DNA of 64,000 bases from Acanthaster planci (GCF_001949145.1 NW_019091368.1:372029-436028), one strand, 5' to 3'. Counted from the first letter of the stretch, positions 37,480-53,300 are shown. Notes: generated by a model not told the origin, from the sequence alone. Made by a program: numbers and translations.

Positions 37480-39870
37480 TTAACACCTTCCCTCGCTCTG
37501 ATTGCCCGGCTCCTAGTTAGGCGGAGTTGGGAGTCCTGCATGCTGGTTTTTGTACAGGCCTCGATCATCTCGGATGACAAAACCAGCCACGTGAATAACA
37601 CCTTTCCTTCATGAGAGGTAGGGGCAGACGTTGTGTTCATATGTGGTGACGGAAACAGAGAAGAACATGACTGCATGCAGGCTTCTAAATAAAATCCGGA
37701 AATGGTAAATATAAAAATGCACAGACTTGATGGTCTTTTTTCGGGACTGATGTTCAGTAACCGTGACAAATTGAAAGAGTTATAAGTTGGGTTTTGGGAC
37801 CGACATAATAGAACCCGTGAATGCCGGCCCTCTTTGGGCACGAGGGTATTAGTGGAAACCGTGATAGAATCAACGGGACATGATTCTCTCTTAACTTTGG
37901 CACACGGTTGTGGGTCACCCGGACACCCATTAGCCAAAAGTCTCTACACTCACTAATGTGTGCGCGCGCATATTGTACACCCGTGCATTATCGAACAATC
38001 TCGTTTTCACGAAGAGACACAAATGTGTGTTTTGTCAATATAGCATAGAAAAAAGCTTTAAATGTCTAAAATGATTTTATTTTACCCGTAAATGGGTGAC
38101 TAAACTGAAAAAATGCTCTTAAAACTTGTAGCTGTGTAAATTAAGGAGACCGTTGCTAAATCAAATTTACTGATAAATTCGGGGCTCACTGTTTGAACTA
38201 CGCTAAGCAGAAAAACTTGAGAACGTACATATCCCTCTCATAACTAATAAAAAGGAATAGATGAATATTGTTGAGTTATAAATGCTGCTCCCTCCAGCAG
38301 TGACCAGATTTGAGAAGCTGAATTTGGTGTGGATGAAACGATGTCGTTTGTTGGTCAACCTCTATCCTACATTTTGCGCGGGCTTCAAAGTATCTGAAGC
38401 TAAAGCCGAAATAAAAAAGTCTCCGGTTTCTGGTCAGCACGCGCAGAATCCTGCCACTGCATAATTTTAACGCGTTTTTGATAGGGTATACGGGTGAGAA
38501 ATATGTCCAGTGAAGGAGTCCCTTCAGTTCTCCATACATTTAGTCGGACACTCTTTGCCAGATGATGTCATTTCTGTACAATACACTTTCATCTGGGAAC
38601 CAGACAAACGAGGTGGTCTTATGTCCTATGTACATTTACAAGCTTAAATGCTTTTAAACAGTTAGAAAGTACGGGCCCAGTCTTTTTATGTGTTGGCAGC
38701 GGCCAGCGTAACGTGTGCATGCAGTCGCGAAGGAGACCGCCTGTTATTGCTCTATGGTTATACCTAGGCCCTACATCATTTCCAGAAAAAGGTGAGGGTA
38801 AAAAAAAGCCGCGTCGCCACACCAGGATCCAACTACTGACCAGAAACCGGAGACTTATTTTTTGGGGGCCTAAGCATGTTAATTTACGTTGAAACAGATT
38901 CAAATAAAAAGACCGGAAGCCATATTCCATTGTAAAAGGTTGACGAAAGATTGACAGATGGTTCGAACCATTCTTCAATTTTGAAGTCCTGTTATTTTTA
39001 GTCGTACAGTAAAACCTCTCTGGCAGATTCCCTCCTACATTGCAATATGCTTCTCGTCAAACACCAAACTGTGCTGGAACGACCCAACGTAAAGTTTGGT
39101 CGCGCCCTCACGTGGCAGGTTTTCACCATGCTGCGCGACCTGCTGACGAGTGGGAGTTCTTCAAAATCAGCCAAAAAGGAACTGAGCATGATCATTCATT
39201 CCCCTTAATCAGGCCCCGTCAACGGAATGGAAAACGTATTTACAGCAGAATTAATGAGCGATGTATGTTCTTACTTCAAAAGATTTCCAAATGAATGAGT
39301 CACAAAAGATGTGAGAATATTTCAACGAATGAGGTTATCTAAGCTGAACGGTCACATTGTGTTCACATTGCGTATTTAAACTAACGAGTCAGTAATAGTA
39401 TGGGGGTTGTTACTATATATGGCACAGAAGTTTGCACCTGTTTATGCAAAATGCAGAAAGGATTGCTGAATTCGATGTCGAATCATTTCACTTCCTTTGT
39501 CGTGTGTCCCAGCAGTCACAGAAAGGAAAGCTAACTGCAAATTCAACATTGCAATTATTTAAAGAGCAAACTGCCAACAACGTCTGATATTAGAGTCTCT
39601 TCTCGGGTTTTGTTCATAGTAATACAAAAATAATAGGGAACAACTTTATACACAAATTTGCGATGAATATCATGTACACAAGGTTTTCATAAGAAAAAAA
39701 TAAGACTACGTAGCACTGATAATGAGACCGGGGAAAACAGAAACATGTAAACATCTTCTGGTGAACACTGTTACTATTATTTTTCTCTCGTTACATGAGG
39801 TTGTTTCAGATTATTGATCTGTGGAGTGATATTATTGATGATACACTTTTCTGTCCGTTTTAATTCTACC
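37480..39870. other. Intergenic, no gene recognised
   Basis: The longest frame (182 codons, 37389-37937 -) has no recognisable motif and overlaps the TAAT-rich block. The rest is AT-rich without signals. Confidence 0.5.
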
Positions 39871-39879
39871 CCTTTCTTA

Positions 39880-40260
39880 GAATGGTCTCCGAGTCTTTGT
39901 TTTATTTCTCACGCACCAAGGATCCCGTGAAGATGGACAATGTCCGGCTAGACTCGAAGCTGGAAAGCTAGCCCCCCCCACACCGATCCGAGACAGCTGC
40001 GGAACCCGAGCGGTTCGGCCATGGTTCAGGTCACACGAGCCGTCTCGTATTTAAGAAAGTGGTCTGGAAAACGTGGTGAAACCATTACGGGAAATCTGAT
40101 CAGCGGGGGCACGGCAGACAGCAGTGGCCCAGGCCGGGTAATTACCGACAGACAATGATCCGAGATCGGCAAGGCCATCCAACTCCGGCATATTGCCTAC
40201 AACGCAGAAGGCACGGAAAAGGTGATTAAAAATTTAAGTCCAGTTGAAATAGAGTGGGGG
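39880..40260. other. GC-richer non-repetitive block, candidate regulatory
   Basis: Contains TTCAGGTCAC (AGGTCA half site, 40025-40034), GGGTAATTACC (40137-40147, perfect 11-nt palindrome around TAATTA) and GACAGACAATGATCC (40148-40162). No coding evidence. Confidence 0.3.
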
Positions 40261-40265
40261 GGGGG
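40256..40265. repeat. G10 homopolymer
   Basis: Ten G. Confidence 0.9.
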
Positions 40266-43200
40266 ACTGGTTAGTAGTTGAACTTTACTATGAAATCTGA
40301 TATTTTCTTATTTTGATACCCGGGAATAATAATTATCTCCATTCTTGCGACAGGAGGTTTTTCTCCCTTCTTCATTTTTGAAACCTGCTTGTGATTAACG
40401 AGGAGGAATTGGGAAAAAATTCTTGGAGCTGCTCGTAATAAGCCCGACGCGTCAAGGTGGAGATAACGAAGTTTCGTTGTGATGATGCAGCAGGCCCGCG
40501 GAGGTCTCGTGGGGGCACGGCATGCCGATCTACCCCACTGCCTGCCGGTGATGAGCCTGGTGAGACCTTGACAAATGACCGGCCTGGAGGTCCTTGACAA
40601 ACAACGAAAAGGAGACACCCAACGACAAAGAGGCCTGCTGATTGGAGTTTTTGCATGGAGCGCTTAAATGCTCTTTTGCATTGCGAACGAATCACTCCGT
40701 GTCTAGTCTAATGACACTATAATAGAGTGCGAAATCTCAGCCGTTGAATTCTTGGGGACTGCCTACACAGTCGAAACAAGCTATCATAGATAATATTCAG
40801 GGAAGACGCATGAGTGGGAGTTCAAAAACCTTGCCACAGTCCTGATGGTCTTGCCTAGTGCTCAAAACATCGAAGGCTAGTGACGACACACACCGTAACA
40901 CTTAGCGCTCCCAATTATAACACCATATACTACAGCTTTAGTCTATGTAATAAATACCCCGCTACATAATAATCACGTTTCGCTGACCAACATGGACTCA
41001 TTAAAGGGCCAAGAATTTATTTCCCACTGTTAAAAGCTTATACGGACTGATGCGATTAGGACGACTTAGCTATTAGAATTATCTACCATTCAAAAGACCA
41101 TTTTTGCAGGATAGGAACGCTCAGTCCAGAACGGAGTGTGCTTGATTGAAGATAGAGATTTTGAGGGATCTTCTCGGTCGCTTACTTTTCCAATTTGACG
41201 ATTATGAGTGGGCCTATTGTGACACCCTCCTAAGTTAGCATAGCTAGACTTTTTCCAGACTTGGTAAGTGCTGTTAAGCACATTAATCGACTATGAACTG
41301 GAAATCCATTCTTTGGAATATTCTGTGCTTTTACCACACAACAGCAGTGCAAAACCAGGTGAAGGTTCATGTCCAGATTCAACCCGAGAGTCAAAAAGCT
41401 CATGTCCGGAAATTGGGCATGAAATCGAGAAGAGGCTTTCCTAACTGGCGCCCTTTTAATATAAATGCCAATAAATCCCAAGTGAATAGGCGATGTTCTT
41501 TTTCTGTCTGAAGTTTAACAATTGTAATTTGTCACTCTTACTTAATATTTTGGCACCTTCTGTAAAGGGTAAATAACAGGAACAGGAACTAGTCTGAGGG
41601 CATTGATGTTAACCCAACATTTACATTACACATTAAGTTTACTGGTTAAAATCTCTCGGAATTAGAGTGAACTTTTGGATAAAAATTGATGATGTAAATA
41701 GTTGAGTTTCTTGTTTTGGTTTCTATGGCGGGAACTGAAAAATACTTATCTTTTCATACTTGGAATATTCCATGGATTGATCTAATCTGATAGAGCACCA
41801 ACCCGAAGGCCCAGAGCACAGTGGTAACGATTATAATGAAATTTCTTTATCGTATCACATAGAACCCCGATCCCTTTAAATTTAGGGACCATTTAAAAAA
41901 ATGAATAAAATGTTATTTGACACGATTTCCCAATTTTATTTGAAGGTGCACCAAGAATGTTTGTTTCAAAATACGATTGAGAGGATATATGATAGGTGAA
42001 GTGTAGACAAGATGGCCGGCCCCAGCACTGGAAACAGGCAAGCCGCTGGGGTATTCTTGAATAAATACGGACTACCGTAAACGGGGTATTTCCATTGTAC
42101 TTTGTCCTGGCGAGTTTTATTCACTATAACCCACATGCAACACTGGCCCGTGCAATTGACTTCGTGTCGATCGCAGTAGACTATGTAGAGGACTACGACA
42201 TTCACTTCATATAGCACAGAGCTCTCTAAGCCTTGTCATCATGTCAACGAGGTTGATGAAACACAGTACCTTTGTGGAACAAGAGGGCTGGGCAGAAGTG
42301 CAGCCCACAAGTGACCCCCAGGGACATTTACCCATGGGGGGGAGGGGGCATGTTCCCACTCCATTGACCGTGAACCTCGGATTCTGTGCCGTCCCGTTAT
42401 AACAAGCATCGTAAAGCAAATCGACAGATCAGCATAGCAGGCAATGATTCAGACAATCGACAGTGCTCTGCGATACTGGCAATATCAATCGTAAGCAAGG
42501 GCGGAAATCTCTCCTCGATCGGGGGGGGCATCAATTTACACTTTTTGTGCACAACGCGTGCTTATTATCTTATTCCATTTATAAAAAAAACTCAAACGGG
42601 AAAATTCTCGATCCATCAATTCTTTTAGTAGTTTGTTTAACTTAAAACATGGAGGGGACATTTGACATTGTGTCTCCCCATACCAAATTCATGGGGGGGC
42701 GTGTCCCCTGCCCCCCCGAGTTTCCGCCCATGATCGTAAGAGTGGCCAAGGTACACCACGATGTCCTCAGTCTTTTACTTAAGACTAATGTTCCTTTGAC
42801 ATTAGGGTCACAAGTTGCCACTGGTTGTAATGTTTGGGGTGTCTCAAAGCGCAACATACAGCGAGATCCTACACGCCCTCAGCTGCCCGCACTACGGTTT
42901 CCATAAAACCACTTATTATGTTTGTTTTGATCATTGTCAGCAATCATAAGAAAGGCTACTTATGCACAATCCATCAGTTGTTGATCATATCTGCATATGT
43001 AGCAAAACAGTGACCCAACTGCAACAACAAATGACAATTCAGCCGATTCTTTCCCAAATACTTTCAAGTGTTATTGGCTGATATTGTTTGCCCAGCCGTT
43101 TCATTTCCGGTAAGTATTTTGATCGGAAATCTTTAGAGTCTTTCTCAACCCGTTGAAAGACAACGAACGGTGGCCTTAAAGACCTGTTTCTGAAACCCTT

Positions 43201-43849
43201 TGGCCTTTGTTTCACTCTAGATCACACTACCACGTAAATTATTTTGCTTACTACCGACACTGTTTTCACAACGAACAAAGTCTCAGTTTCGTGGAAGAAA
43301 GATCATAAGCGAAATAGAATGGATTTCTGTGGTCCAACCGTGGTCCGACCCAACCCGCTCGTCACCACATGCATGCCACTATGACGGTTCTGCCGCCTAG
43401 CCGGCTCATTCACAACTCGCCCGAAGACCCAACTGAAGGAGATTTATTCGAGAAACAAAAACAGACACAAACCTGAGGCCAAATCCTATAAACATGTAGC
43501 ATAGAGGATGAAGCGCGAGCTAACACGGTAATAAGTTGGGCATGAGTGAACGTTCCATTCTGACTATCGCTAGAGACGGACGTGAAGCCCGGCATGGTTT
43601 AGGGCTGTTGATAGTACATGTACAGTACACTGTAGGCCTTGCAGGGAATATAAACTAACGACTGTGCTTACTGTTAAGTCTTAAAATTTAATTACAGGAT
43701 AAACAAAAAATTAAGACCATTGCAGGCTTACGTGTTGTTGGACTGGGAATTTTAGCAGCCGTCTCTTTGCATCGCAAACAGAGAGGGCAAGTTCGCTCGG
43801 CGAACAATCAAAATCCAAAGCCATACCTCGTGGTGAGGCGGGGACCAGA
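40266..43849. other. Intergenic, no gene recognised
   Basis: GC-richer at 40440-40620, otherwise AT-rich. Several G/C runs of 7 occur at 42338-42720, where CATGGGGGG recurs at 42333 and 42690 in otherwise different contexts, possibly degraded repeats. No motif-bearing frame. Confidence 0.5.
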
Positions 43850-43860
43850 CCCCCCCCCCC
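43850..43860. repeat. C11 homopolymer
   Basis: Eleven C, about 960 bp upstream of the Six1/2 start codon. Confidence 0.9.
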
Positions 43861-44470
43861 GGGTCATGGGTTGAGGACATCTCGACATTCATATTGACGG
43901 GGTACAAAGGAAGGAAAAGAAATGAAAAAAGTGAACCTCAAATATCGATTTTGATTGCTGGGTAATGATCAGTAATAAGAGTGATGCAATTAAAGGAAAG
44001 TGGAACACCACGCTCGCATTCCTTTCATCGAGCCTGACCCAAAACGGGGTGAAATGTTTGCTTCAAATATTTGTACAGTGATTCATGGTGGAATAATAGG
44101 CACATTTCTGCGTCCCATTCCAAACCGTGCCAAAATATATGAATATATTTAAAATAGAAAAAAGAATGTTCATACACGGGCCGTGCTATGGCTGGTGACA
44201 TACCTGGCAAGAATTGTTGTGACTGCCGAGTGAAGACGTAGAATAATTCGGGCCCGGATACCACACGTTGTTGGCATTGGGGTATATATTTTTATTGCCC
44301 GGCTCTCCATTGGTGCAAGCCGTGCACAGGAATACGCGTGGTATCCACTGCGCATGTATTGAGCAACGTGGACCGCAGGATTCATCGGGGCCACGTCTCT
44401 CAGTTGCTGCCTCAATAGAGCACTGACAGTCAGTCCACACCCAGTACCGTTTCGGGTTACACTGATTGAC
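43861..44470. other. Proximal upstream region of Six1/2
   Basis: AT-rich to about 44170, becoming GC-richer towards the gene. No frame of interest; frames of 79-99 codons on the - strand are unrecognised. Likely 5' flank of Six1/2. Confidence 0.5.
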
Positions 44471-44473
44471 AGC

Positions 44474-44486
44474 GTTGCCTGGCAAC
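44474..44486. promoter_or_regulatory. Perfect RFX X-box palindrome
   Basis: GTTGCC-T-GGCAAC is a perfect inverted palindrome matching the RFX X-box consensus (two half sites, spacer of 1). It lies about 102-114 bp upstream of the proposed Six1/2 start site and about 340 bp before the ATG, a typical promoter-proximal position. RFX factors are best known for ciliary genes but also act in sensory and neural programmes. Confidence 0.6.
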
Positions 44487-44537
44487 TAATTCCTGTTCGC
44501 CCTCATAATGGCTGAACGACCGAAGCCGCGCAGAAAG

Positions 44538-44590
44538 CCAATCACAGTCAGGGCGAGTAAAAGGCTCCGGCTCAGCGTGTGACCGTCAGA
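44538..44590 (+). promoter_or_regulatory. Candidate Six1/2 core promoter (CCAAT, TATA-like, Inr-like)
   Basis: CCAAT at 44538-44542 is followed by the TATA-like TAAAAGG (44558-44564) and, 30 nt after its first T, by GTCAGAG with the A at 44588 as likely initiation site. The resulting 5' UTR of about 235 nt (44588-44822) contains no upstream ATG. The element is a weak TATA variant, so the start site is a proposal. Confidence 0.4.
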
Positions 44591-44789
44591 GTGAGTGGTG
44601 TCAAAGACTCGCCAGAGAACTTCCAGTCACAAGCGGCGACGGTGTGCTGTCAGCAGTCAGAGCGTTCCCGTAGTACCGGGCCAGCGTTGCCGTGCACTTG
44701 TCGATTCCGACAGTTCCCGAGTACAGTGGGACGTTCAGACCAGGGTGAGCATAATCACCGAGAATAAAAACCTGCCCGACTTTTTCTGA

Positions 44790-47090
<2,301 letters not shown>

Positions 47091-47182
47091 CGATGGAGGG
47101 CGAAAGAGCCTGCCCGAGCGCCCAGAAACGAGCCATCAGCCCCCACCAAGAACATTGTCAACTCCCAGTGAGGCTGTTGAAA

Positions 47183-47188
47183 GTAAGT
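47183..47188 (+). other. Strong 5' splice-site-like GTAAGT in the Six1/2 3' UTR
   Basis: GAAA|GTAAGT lies 93 nt after the stop codon. If used, it would create a 3'-UTR intron more than 55 nt after the stop, a configuration that normally exposes mRNAs to nonsense-mediated decay. Use is unproven. Confidence 0.25.
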
Positions 47189-47573
47189 CCCATTTCGAGA
47201 GGGTGATGTGACATTAATATATAGTATTATTTCGTCACTTGCCAGTTGACTGTAATCGTTTCCATGATTTTTACATGGAACCTATTGAATACGGTTTATA
47301 TTTCTTGATACAAAGAAGAATGAATGTGAACGCCATCTTGCCTGTGACCCAACTCTTACATACAACATACGGCTCTTTATCTTTGCATTATTGCTTTACT
47401 AATTTACTACGTTGTTATTTTGTGTAATATATTTTTGCGGGAAACAAGGTCTTTAACATTAAATCACGCCGTGGTAGATAAGTTATGTAATTTCATTAAT
47501 AGCAAATACCAACCCAACTTTGTCAGGGATGATGGTTTATTACGAACACGATTCTTCCACATTTTAGGGCCAC

Positions 47574-47609
47574 AATAAAAAACACTCAAGTTGTTACGTC
47601 TGTAATAAA
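47574..47609 (+). terminator. Two poly(A) signals of Six1/2
   Basis: AATAAA at 47574-47579 and 47604-47609, 484 and 514 nt after the stop, followed by GT-rich sequence (47610-47665). A weaker ATTAAA lies at 47459-47464. They set a 3' UTR of about 0.5 kb if no 3'-UTR intron is used. Confidence 0.6.
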
Positions 47610-47669
47610 CAATGGTTGATTCTGGAGATGTAAGTTTTCAGCTGTTATAACATGCTTTGGGTGGACTAT

Positions 47670-50360
47670 TTATGTTTTGCTGCTTCGTGCCATGTTGCTA
47701 ATATTGATGGGGAATGCGTGGGAAAGTCTTTGCTTCAGTCCTAGCCATCCTATAGATGATATTTCTCGGACAGAATATTACAAGTGCCGATTTATGGCAA
47801 ATGATGCAGATCCTGTCTTTGTCGCTGGCGGAACGGTTTGTATTCTGCGTCGGGTCGCAGGTGTCCACGGAAGACGGACACGCCGACGGAAACATAGCCG
47901 AAAGGCTTGAACAAATCGTCTGCCATTGATATTCCGGTGGATAAATTTTCATGAGATACTGACAGGAGAGGGGAAAAAAGTGCTGATGATAAACAAGGGC
48001 GAGTTTTGATCTATGCGTGTCGCGGTAAACATCCGAAGCGATGGATATTTTTGCTGCTAATATATCGCGGTGCACGCACAGGCCCCCAAACAAACACAAA
48101 AACACTGGTATAGTGAGTGAAGTTCTCGCCAAAACATGACCACATTCGGTGTAGGCTACTAACCCTGGGAAGTAAGGACACGTAGAGGGAATTGCTTGGG
48201 TTTTTTTTTTTCGTGAAGGCACCGGTGACATGTTGCCCGCAAAGCCTGCAAGTGTTTTACCATGGATACCCAATCTATCAACTTAAATCCTCCCGCAGGT
48301 CCGCGCCCTAACAATGCGCGCGGCGAAAAGAACAGTTGGGAGTAACGGGGCGAAATAACGGGGGAGGGAGGGCGGGAAACAGGCAGAGACCGGGCTGCGA
48401 CCATCACTGGAGAGATACTGGGGGGGACAAAGTACTGGCCATCGGGGCGTCCAAGGGGAGGGTATTTATAAACGTCACTAACTTCATCGTACCTCTGAGG
48501 AACACGCATGTCAGCCGCTGGCTGTTTTTAGTGAGAAATCCATCTCTTTTAAAAAAAAATACTCACTAACCGAAAACGCTTGATTATCCTCGTAAGAAAA
48601 CCCGGTTAGAATCTCCGGCCTGTTTCACATGGTTACGTTTTACTTCACCCATATCGTATATTTTTATCTTCAGTGCCGATTAAACGGTGTGTATAAACGA
48701 AGACTATACATGTATTTTCTTTTGAAGATGGCGCTGCGCATTATTCCCCTGCGTGTATCCATACCGGGTCCTTACCGTATCGCCATGATGAACCGATCGA
48801 CTGGCTTTGTTTTTTCCCCTGTGCAACCAATCGGCTGATATCATAGGAATTGTAGAGTCCCGTCTGTCAGTACCCAAGCACCAGCCCTTAGATGGGGATT
48901 TTCTGTCTTACTCCTCCGATCATTACAAAGGATTGTATCATGGCCGAAGAATACGAGAAAACACAAGCAGGAGGAGTCAAGATTCAAGACGACGACGAAA
49001 ATGGGCTCTTGCCAAAAAAGCAGCAATCAAGCCATCACCGTGGATGGTCATGATGATTACACCTTGGCAATCGTGATTCCTCCGAGACTTTCCCAACTAC
49101 TCTGGCTACACAACAGAGCCTTTGACATCATCCCACGCCCACAGAGAGGGGCTGATTATTGGCCTGAATGGCAGAGTACACCCTTCCAATTACTTAGATT
49201 TCACCCGGTATTCGTCCGCTGGCTCTTGTTCCGTCGTTCAGCCAGCGTGAATTAGGTGAAGTGGGGGGTCAAACGCGCGCCGTTCAAAGGCTGACGCCCC
49301 AGCCCAAAGAATGGAGGTGGTGTTGGTTTTCACGTCACATCATCGCCATATCAATACTGTGTTGTCTTTGAAAGCACAAATCAATTTAATAACTGCATAG
49401 AGGGGGACATTTTGGGGAGGCTAGCCGTGTGTGTCTGCATATCAATGTTGGATGTACCGTGCCTCCGAGCAAGTTTGAGCTGACTCAAAGCCCTAAACGG
49501 CCTTGTTCCCTCCTCCGTTTTGATCTGACTTCGAAGCAACCCCAACGAATGGTTTCTGTTTCAATTTTCATGAAACCACGTAGATTTCAAACAAGTATTC
49601 TTCGGCCGATAAACCGAGACCGTGATCGTGAGGTTTCAAGATGGCCCTAACGGATATCAAAACTAAGCATTTTGGGTGAAATCGGAGTGTTGAGACGTCA
49701 CCTGTGTGGAGGTCAGTTCGTTCATGGAAAAAAAAAACAACAACTGAGCTTTGCATTTGGTCGATTCCGGATAGCGAGTCTGGAATCATCGCCTTGCAGT
49801 TTCATTGTCTGCTGTTATTCCAACAGCAACAAAACTACGTGCTAATTTCCATAGCGGATTGTTCGGGATTTTCCACTTCACTCCCTGGTCCAGACTTCAA
49901 ACAAATAGACGCGCGTAAATAAATTACAGTTTTCCTTTCACCGTTTCATTTGCAAAATTACTGTGAAAACCACAGTTACGAATCCTTCGTGGCTTATCTT
50001 TCGTGTCAGTGCCCTCAAAATCATCCAAAACTAGCTTGCGGCTGTGCTTTACATTCTGTGCCGTATAGATCTTTTTAAAACAAAGTCTGACAGTCGAATT
50101 ATTCTCGAGAGACTGTATATATTTTCAGGTAATGCGCCCTTTCTTGGTAATTATGCCATTTAACTTTTAATATTTTAACATACCTCCATGCACATCCGGC
50201 TCAACATGGTTCCTTATCTCTCCCGCCAAACGACCCAGCTTTGCAGCCCATACATGTTGGAATGACATGCATCATTGCCATGTTGTTTTACATTTTGTCA
50301 GACGAGTGTTCTCGTTGAAGGGGATTTGTCCTGAGAGCTGGCAGGGGGCTTGCATGTAAA
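47670..50360. other. 3' flank of Six1/2, no gene recognised
   Basis: A 191-codon frame on the - strand (47698-48273) is the longest besides Six1/2, but it has no domain motif and its Cys/Ser/Thr mix looks random. 48280-48460 is a GC- and CpG-rich patch with GGGCGGG and GGGGGAG elements. 48760-49300 and 49420-49650 are non-repetitive, moderately GC-rich DNA. Confidence 0.5.
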
Positions 50361-50362
50361 AT

Positions 50363-50370
50363 CCCCCCCC
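50363..50370. repeat. C8 homopolymer
   Basis: Eight C. Confidence 0.9.
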
Positions 50371-53300
50371 TTTTGTCGTGTTTATAGGGTCCTATCCTGT
50401 CGGCTTCGCTCTTGGTCGCGTAACCCGCGAGGAAAAAAAAAGAGAAAACAAGGAAAAACCCAGCAAACTACTGCAAATATCAGAGCTTCCTGTTTCTTTT
50501 TTTACAGCGACCTCTGGGAATCGTTGTATGTTTAGTGGACAGGTTTTGTTTGTCTCATAAATGATGGATTATATTTAGCCATCTCCATGCATAACAGTCT
50601 CAACACAATATTCACGCGTCGCTGTCTGGCAGACGCTAAACCGATACCCACACTAAGTTGGGAATTTTTTTCAATTTTCTCCCTGTAATTTCCGTTTTTC
50701 ATTTTAATCATCGATCATTCTTCTGTGGCGATGAGCAGCGGTGCTAATTTATGGAGGAAAATGGCCTGGTTAAGTCAGTGATCGGAAGTGGTGCGCGGTT
50801 TATGAGCGTTTTGCTATTTCACATATGTTTTGTTACAAACAGAGTAACAGCGCGGCCATTTTTCAGAGCTTGTTCGAATTCTAGCTTCAGTACAAATGTC
50901 ATGATGATAGGCCTACTAGAAAATGAAAGCATTTGGGCAGTTTATCCTTTAAAATATGCACACTCTCAACTTACAGTTTCTAAATCCACAATTTCTTATG
51001 CCAATGAATAAGACAGCTTCCTTCTGGAATGTTATTTTAGCAAGTCTTGAAAGGACAGTAGTCATGCAAATTATCTTTTCTTTTTTTCACTTAATTCAGT
51101 TAACATAAATTCGCCTAGTTTGTCCAAAATACACGGTCTGCGCACGCGGAATGGAAATTTAAAAGAAAAAAAATAAAAATCGAAAGAATGTGTAGATGTT
51201 TCCATGTTCTGTCTCATATGCATCGGGAATGCGTCGTTCAAACCTTAAGTCTTCGACAGGCGAAAACGCCGTGGAAAAATTATGATTATTAGCGGATATA
51301 GACACAACATTTCCCCCCCCCCCATTGCAAGTTCAACTCGCGGTGTCAGCGGAGCCCGTACAAGTGCCTGCACTTGAGCTGCCCGCTCCCACTGACCGTG
51401 CCTCGGCCCGCGTGCATAAAAAGCGAATTCCTGGTTCGTGCCTCTGACAACAAAGATCTCTAGGCGCCACGGGCGTCCAACAATAGCACAATTACGGTGC
51501 CCTTCTTTGGACATTGTTGATCGCAGGACGATGGCCCAATTTTTGGGGGGTTCCCTTTTTTTCAGATGAAGGCTTTAGGAGTTTATTTTAATCGCGGTCA
51601 CTCCCTTTTGGGGGTCCTGATTGGTCGCACGTGCCCTCCAATCTCCTTTTCCAGGTCAGCGTGTGCCCGCATGCAAGTTGCCCGGTCAGGAAAGGACCTG
51701 GCCCTGTATACCCCACCCCCATGCGAGTCTTTGGCTTCGAGGCAACTGTCACTCATGCAAACTTTTTCCAAGTGAACTTTATCACGGAATTTTATTCTCA
51801 AAGCTCCTTTCATGTGTCACGTGTGGCTGTTGCAGTCAGTAGTTTTCTCAAGTGGATTTCGTTTTCAGAAAGAGAGAGGCATTTCAAATGATGCACTGAT
51901 TTTTTTCTAGTGATGACACTGAGCTTTTCTCCAGCTTGACTATCGAGTGCTTAGTTTCGGGGGAAAATTTCTGGCAATGCCCTGGTTCGGCTTAAAGGAT
52001 TGAAGGACCCCAGTTTTTCCTGCACCACACATAGGCAATGGTAGTTAAAAGCTGTATCATCTTTTGGCCTGTTTTTAGCAAATTACACAGTTTCGCACTT
52101 GTGTCCTTAATATAATCATGCAGGGGAATGGAAATTACAACAGTTAAAACACAGTCCGTTTGAACAAAAGAAAGGAAATATGATATAAAAAGTTGCGATG
52201 GTTTTATTACAGACCCACTGTAATACAACGTTTAGTAACATTCTGTATTGTTAAAAAAAAGAACCAAGGGCGGTATAAATCTCTTTTTTTTTTCTTTTAG
52301 TGAACAAAAAGAGCACGCAAATCGGAGAATGTACATGTACTGTTCATCCTTTCATCTAGCGCGCAATGGGCAAATGGCGGGGTCGTTGTATCGTGTTTCG
52401 TTGGTATCCTTAGAAAAACCGCTGCAGGTGAAGATTTGCCAGCACCAAGGAAAAAACAAGCATGGTGTTTAGGCTCGTGCGCTTCATTTGCTTGGCTTTT
52501 GTGCAAAAACCTCTTATTTACGCCTCATCAAATCTGATCGAAAGATATGAACAGATTGACACCTACTTTATTTGTCAGCAACACCGGACTTAAAAGAGAG
52601 TCGGATCGTTGTTCCTTTACTGCTGATCTGACCGCGTTTGTTGCGTTCGATCTCCCCAGAGCGCTGGTAGTTATTATTTTGGTGTAACTGCCATTTCAGG
52701 TTGGCTCCGATATCTCTCTTGTTTGGAGGTGTTGGGGGCGGTCAGTGAAAATCGTTTTGATTGATGCGACACGCAGGCCAAGTTGAAAACATTTAAATGC
52801 GACCGACTTGGGGTCTGCGTGCGCGCGTTCGTTCTTCCATTCGCCCGCGACAAGAAAAAGGCCGAAGTACCAGACTACCGCGCGAGACACGTGCCCGCCG
52901 TTTCGCCACCACCAGGCGGCATAAAGGCCGTGCGACGGTGCGGAAAATTGCATCGAATCAGAATTGTATCAGACACTTCGCCCCTCTCATTATACTCACC
53001 CTCATTTTGCTCTGGAAATGATTTATAATCACGTTAACACAATCCATGGGGGAACATAATTATAGTTGACATTTTAATATTTGATTTGTTGGAGAAAGTT
53101 ATAGGCTACGAATAACACGAAATTGATCTGGTCGACTGCACGATTGTTTGGTTTGTTCAGCACTTTTGTTTGCAAGCGTCTTTTAAACCGAAACTAGGAT
53201 TACCTTTATTGTTTTCTTTTTGAAGACAATCACATCGCTGAATTTGTCTAGGGTTTTATGACACTTGTCTACTTGGCGTGGACATACAGTCATAAGTGAT

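Noticed and set aside
37389-37937. 182-codon - strand frame
   Set aside because: No recognisable domain and covers TAAT-rich regulatory-looking DNA.
47698-48273. 191-codon - strand frame just downstream of Six1/2
   Set aside because: Longest frame apart from Six1/2, but no recognisable domain, random-looking composition and no splice or promoter context; read as chance.
51566-51775. ATG-initiated 69-codon frame after CCTTTTTTTTCAG
   Set aside because: Peptide unrecognised and no supporting downstream exon or poly(A) signal.
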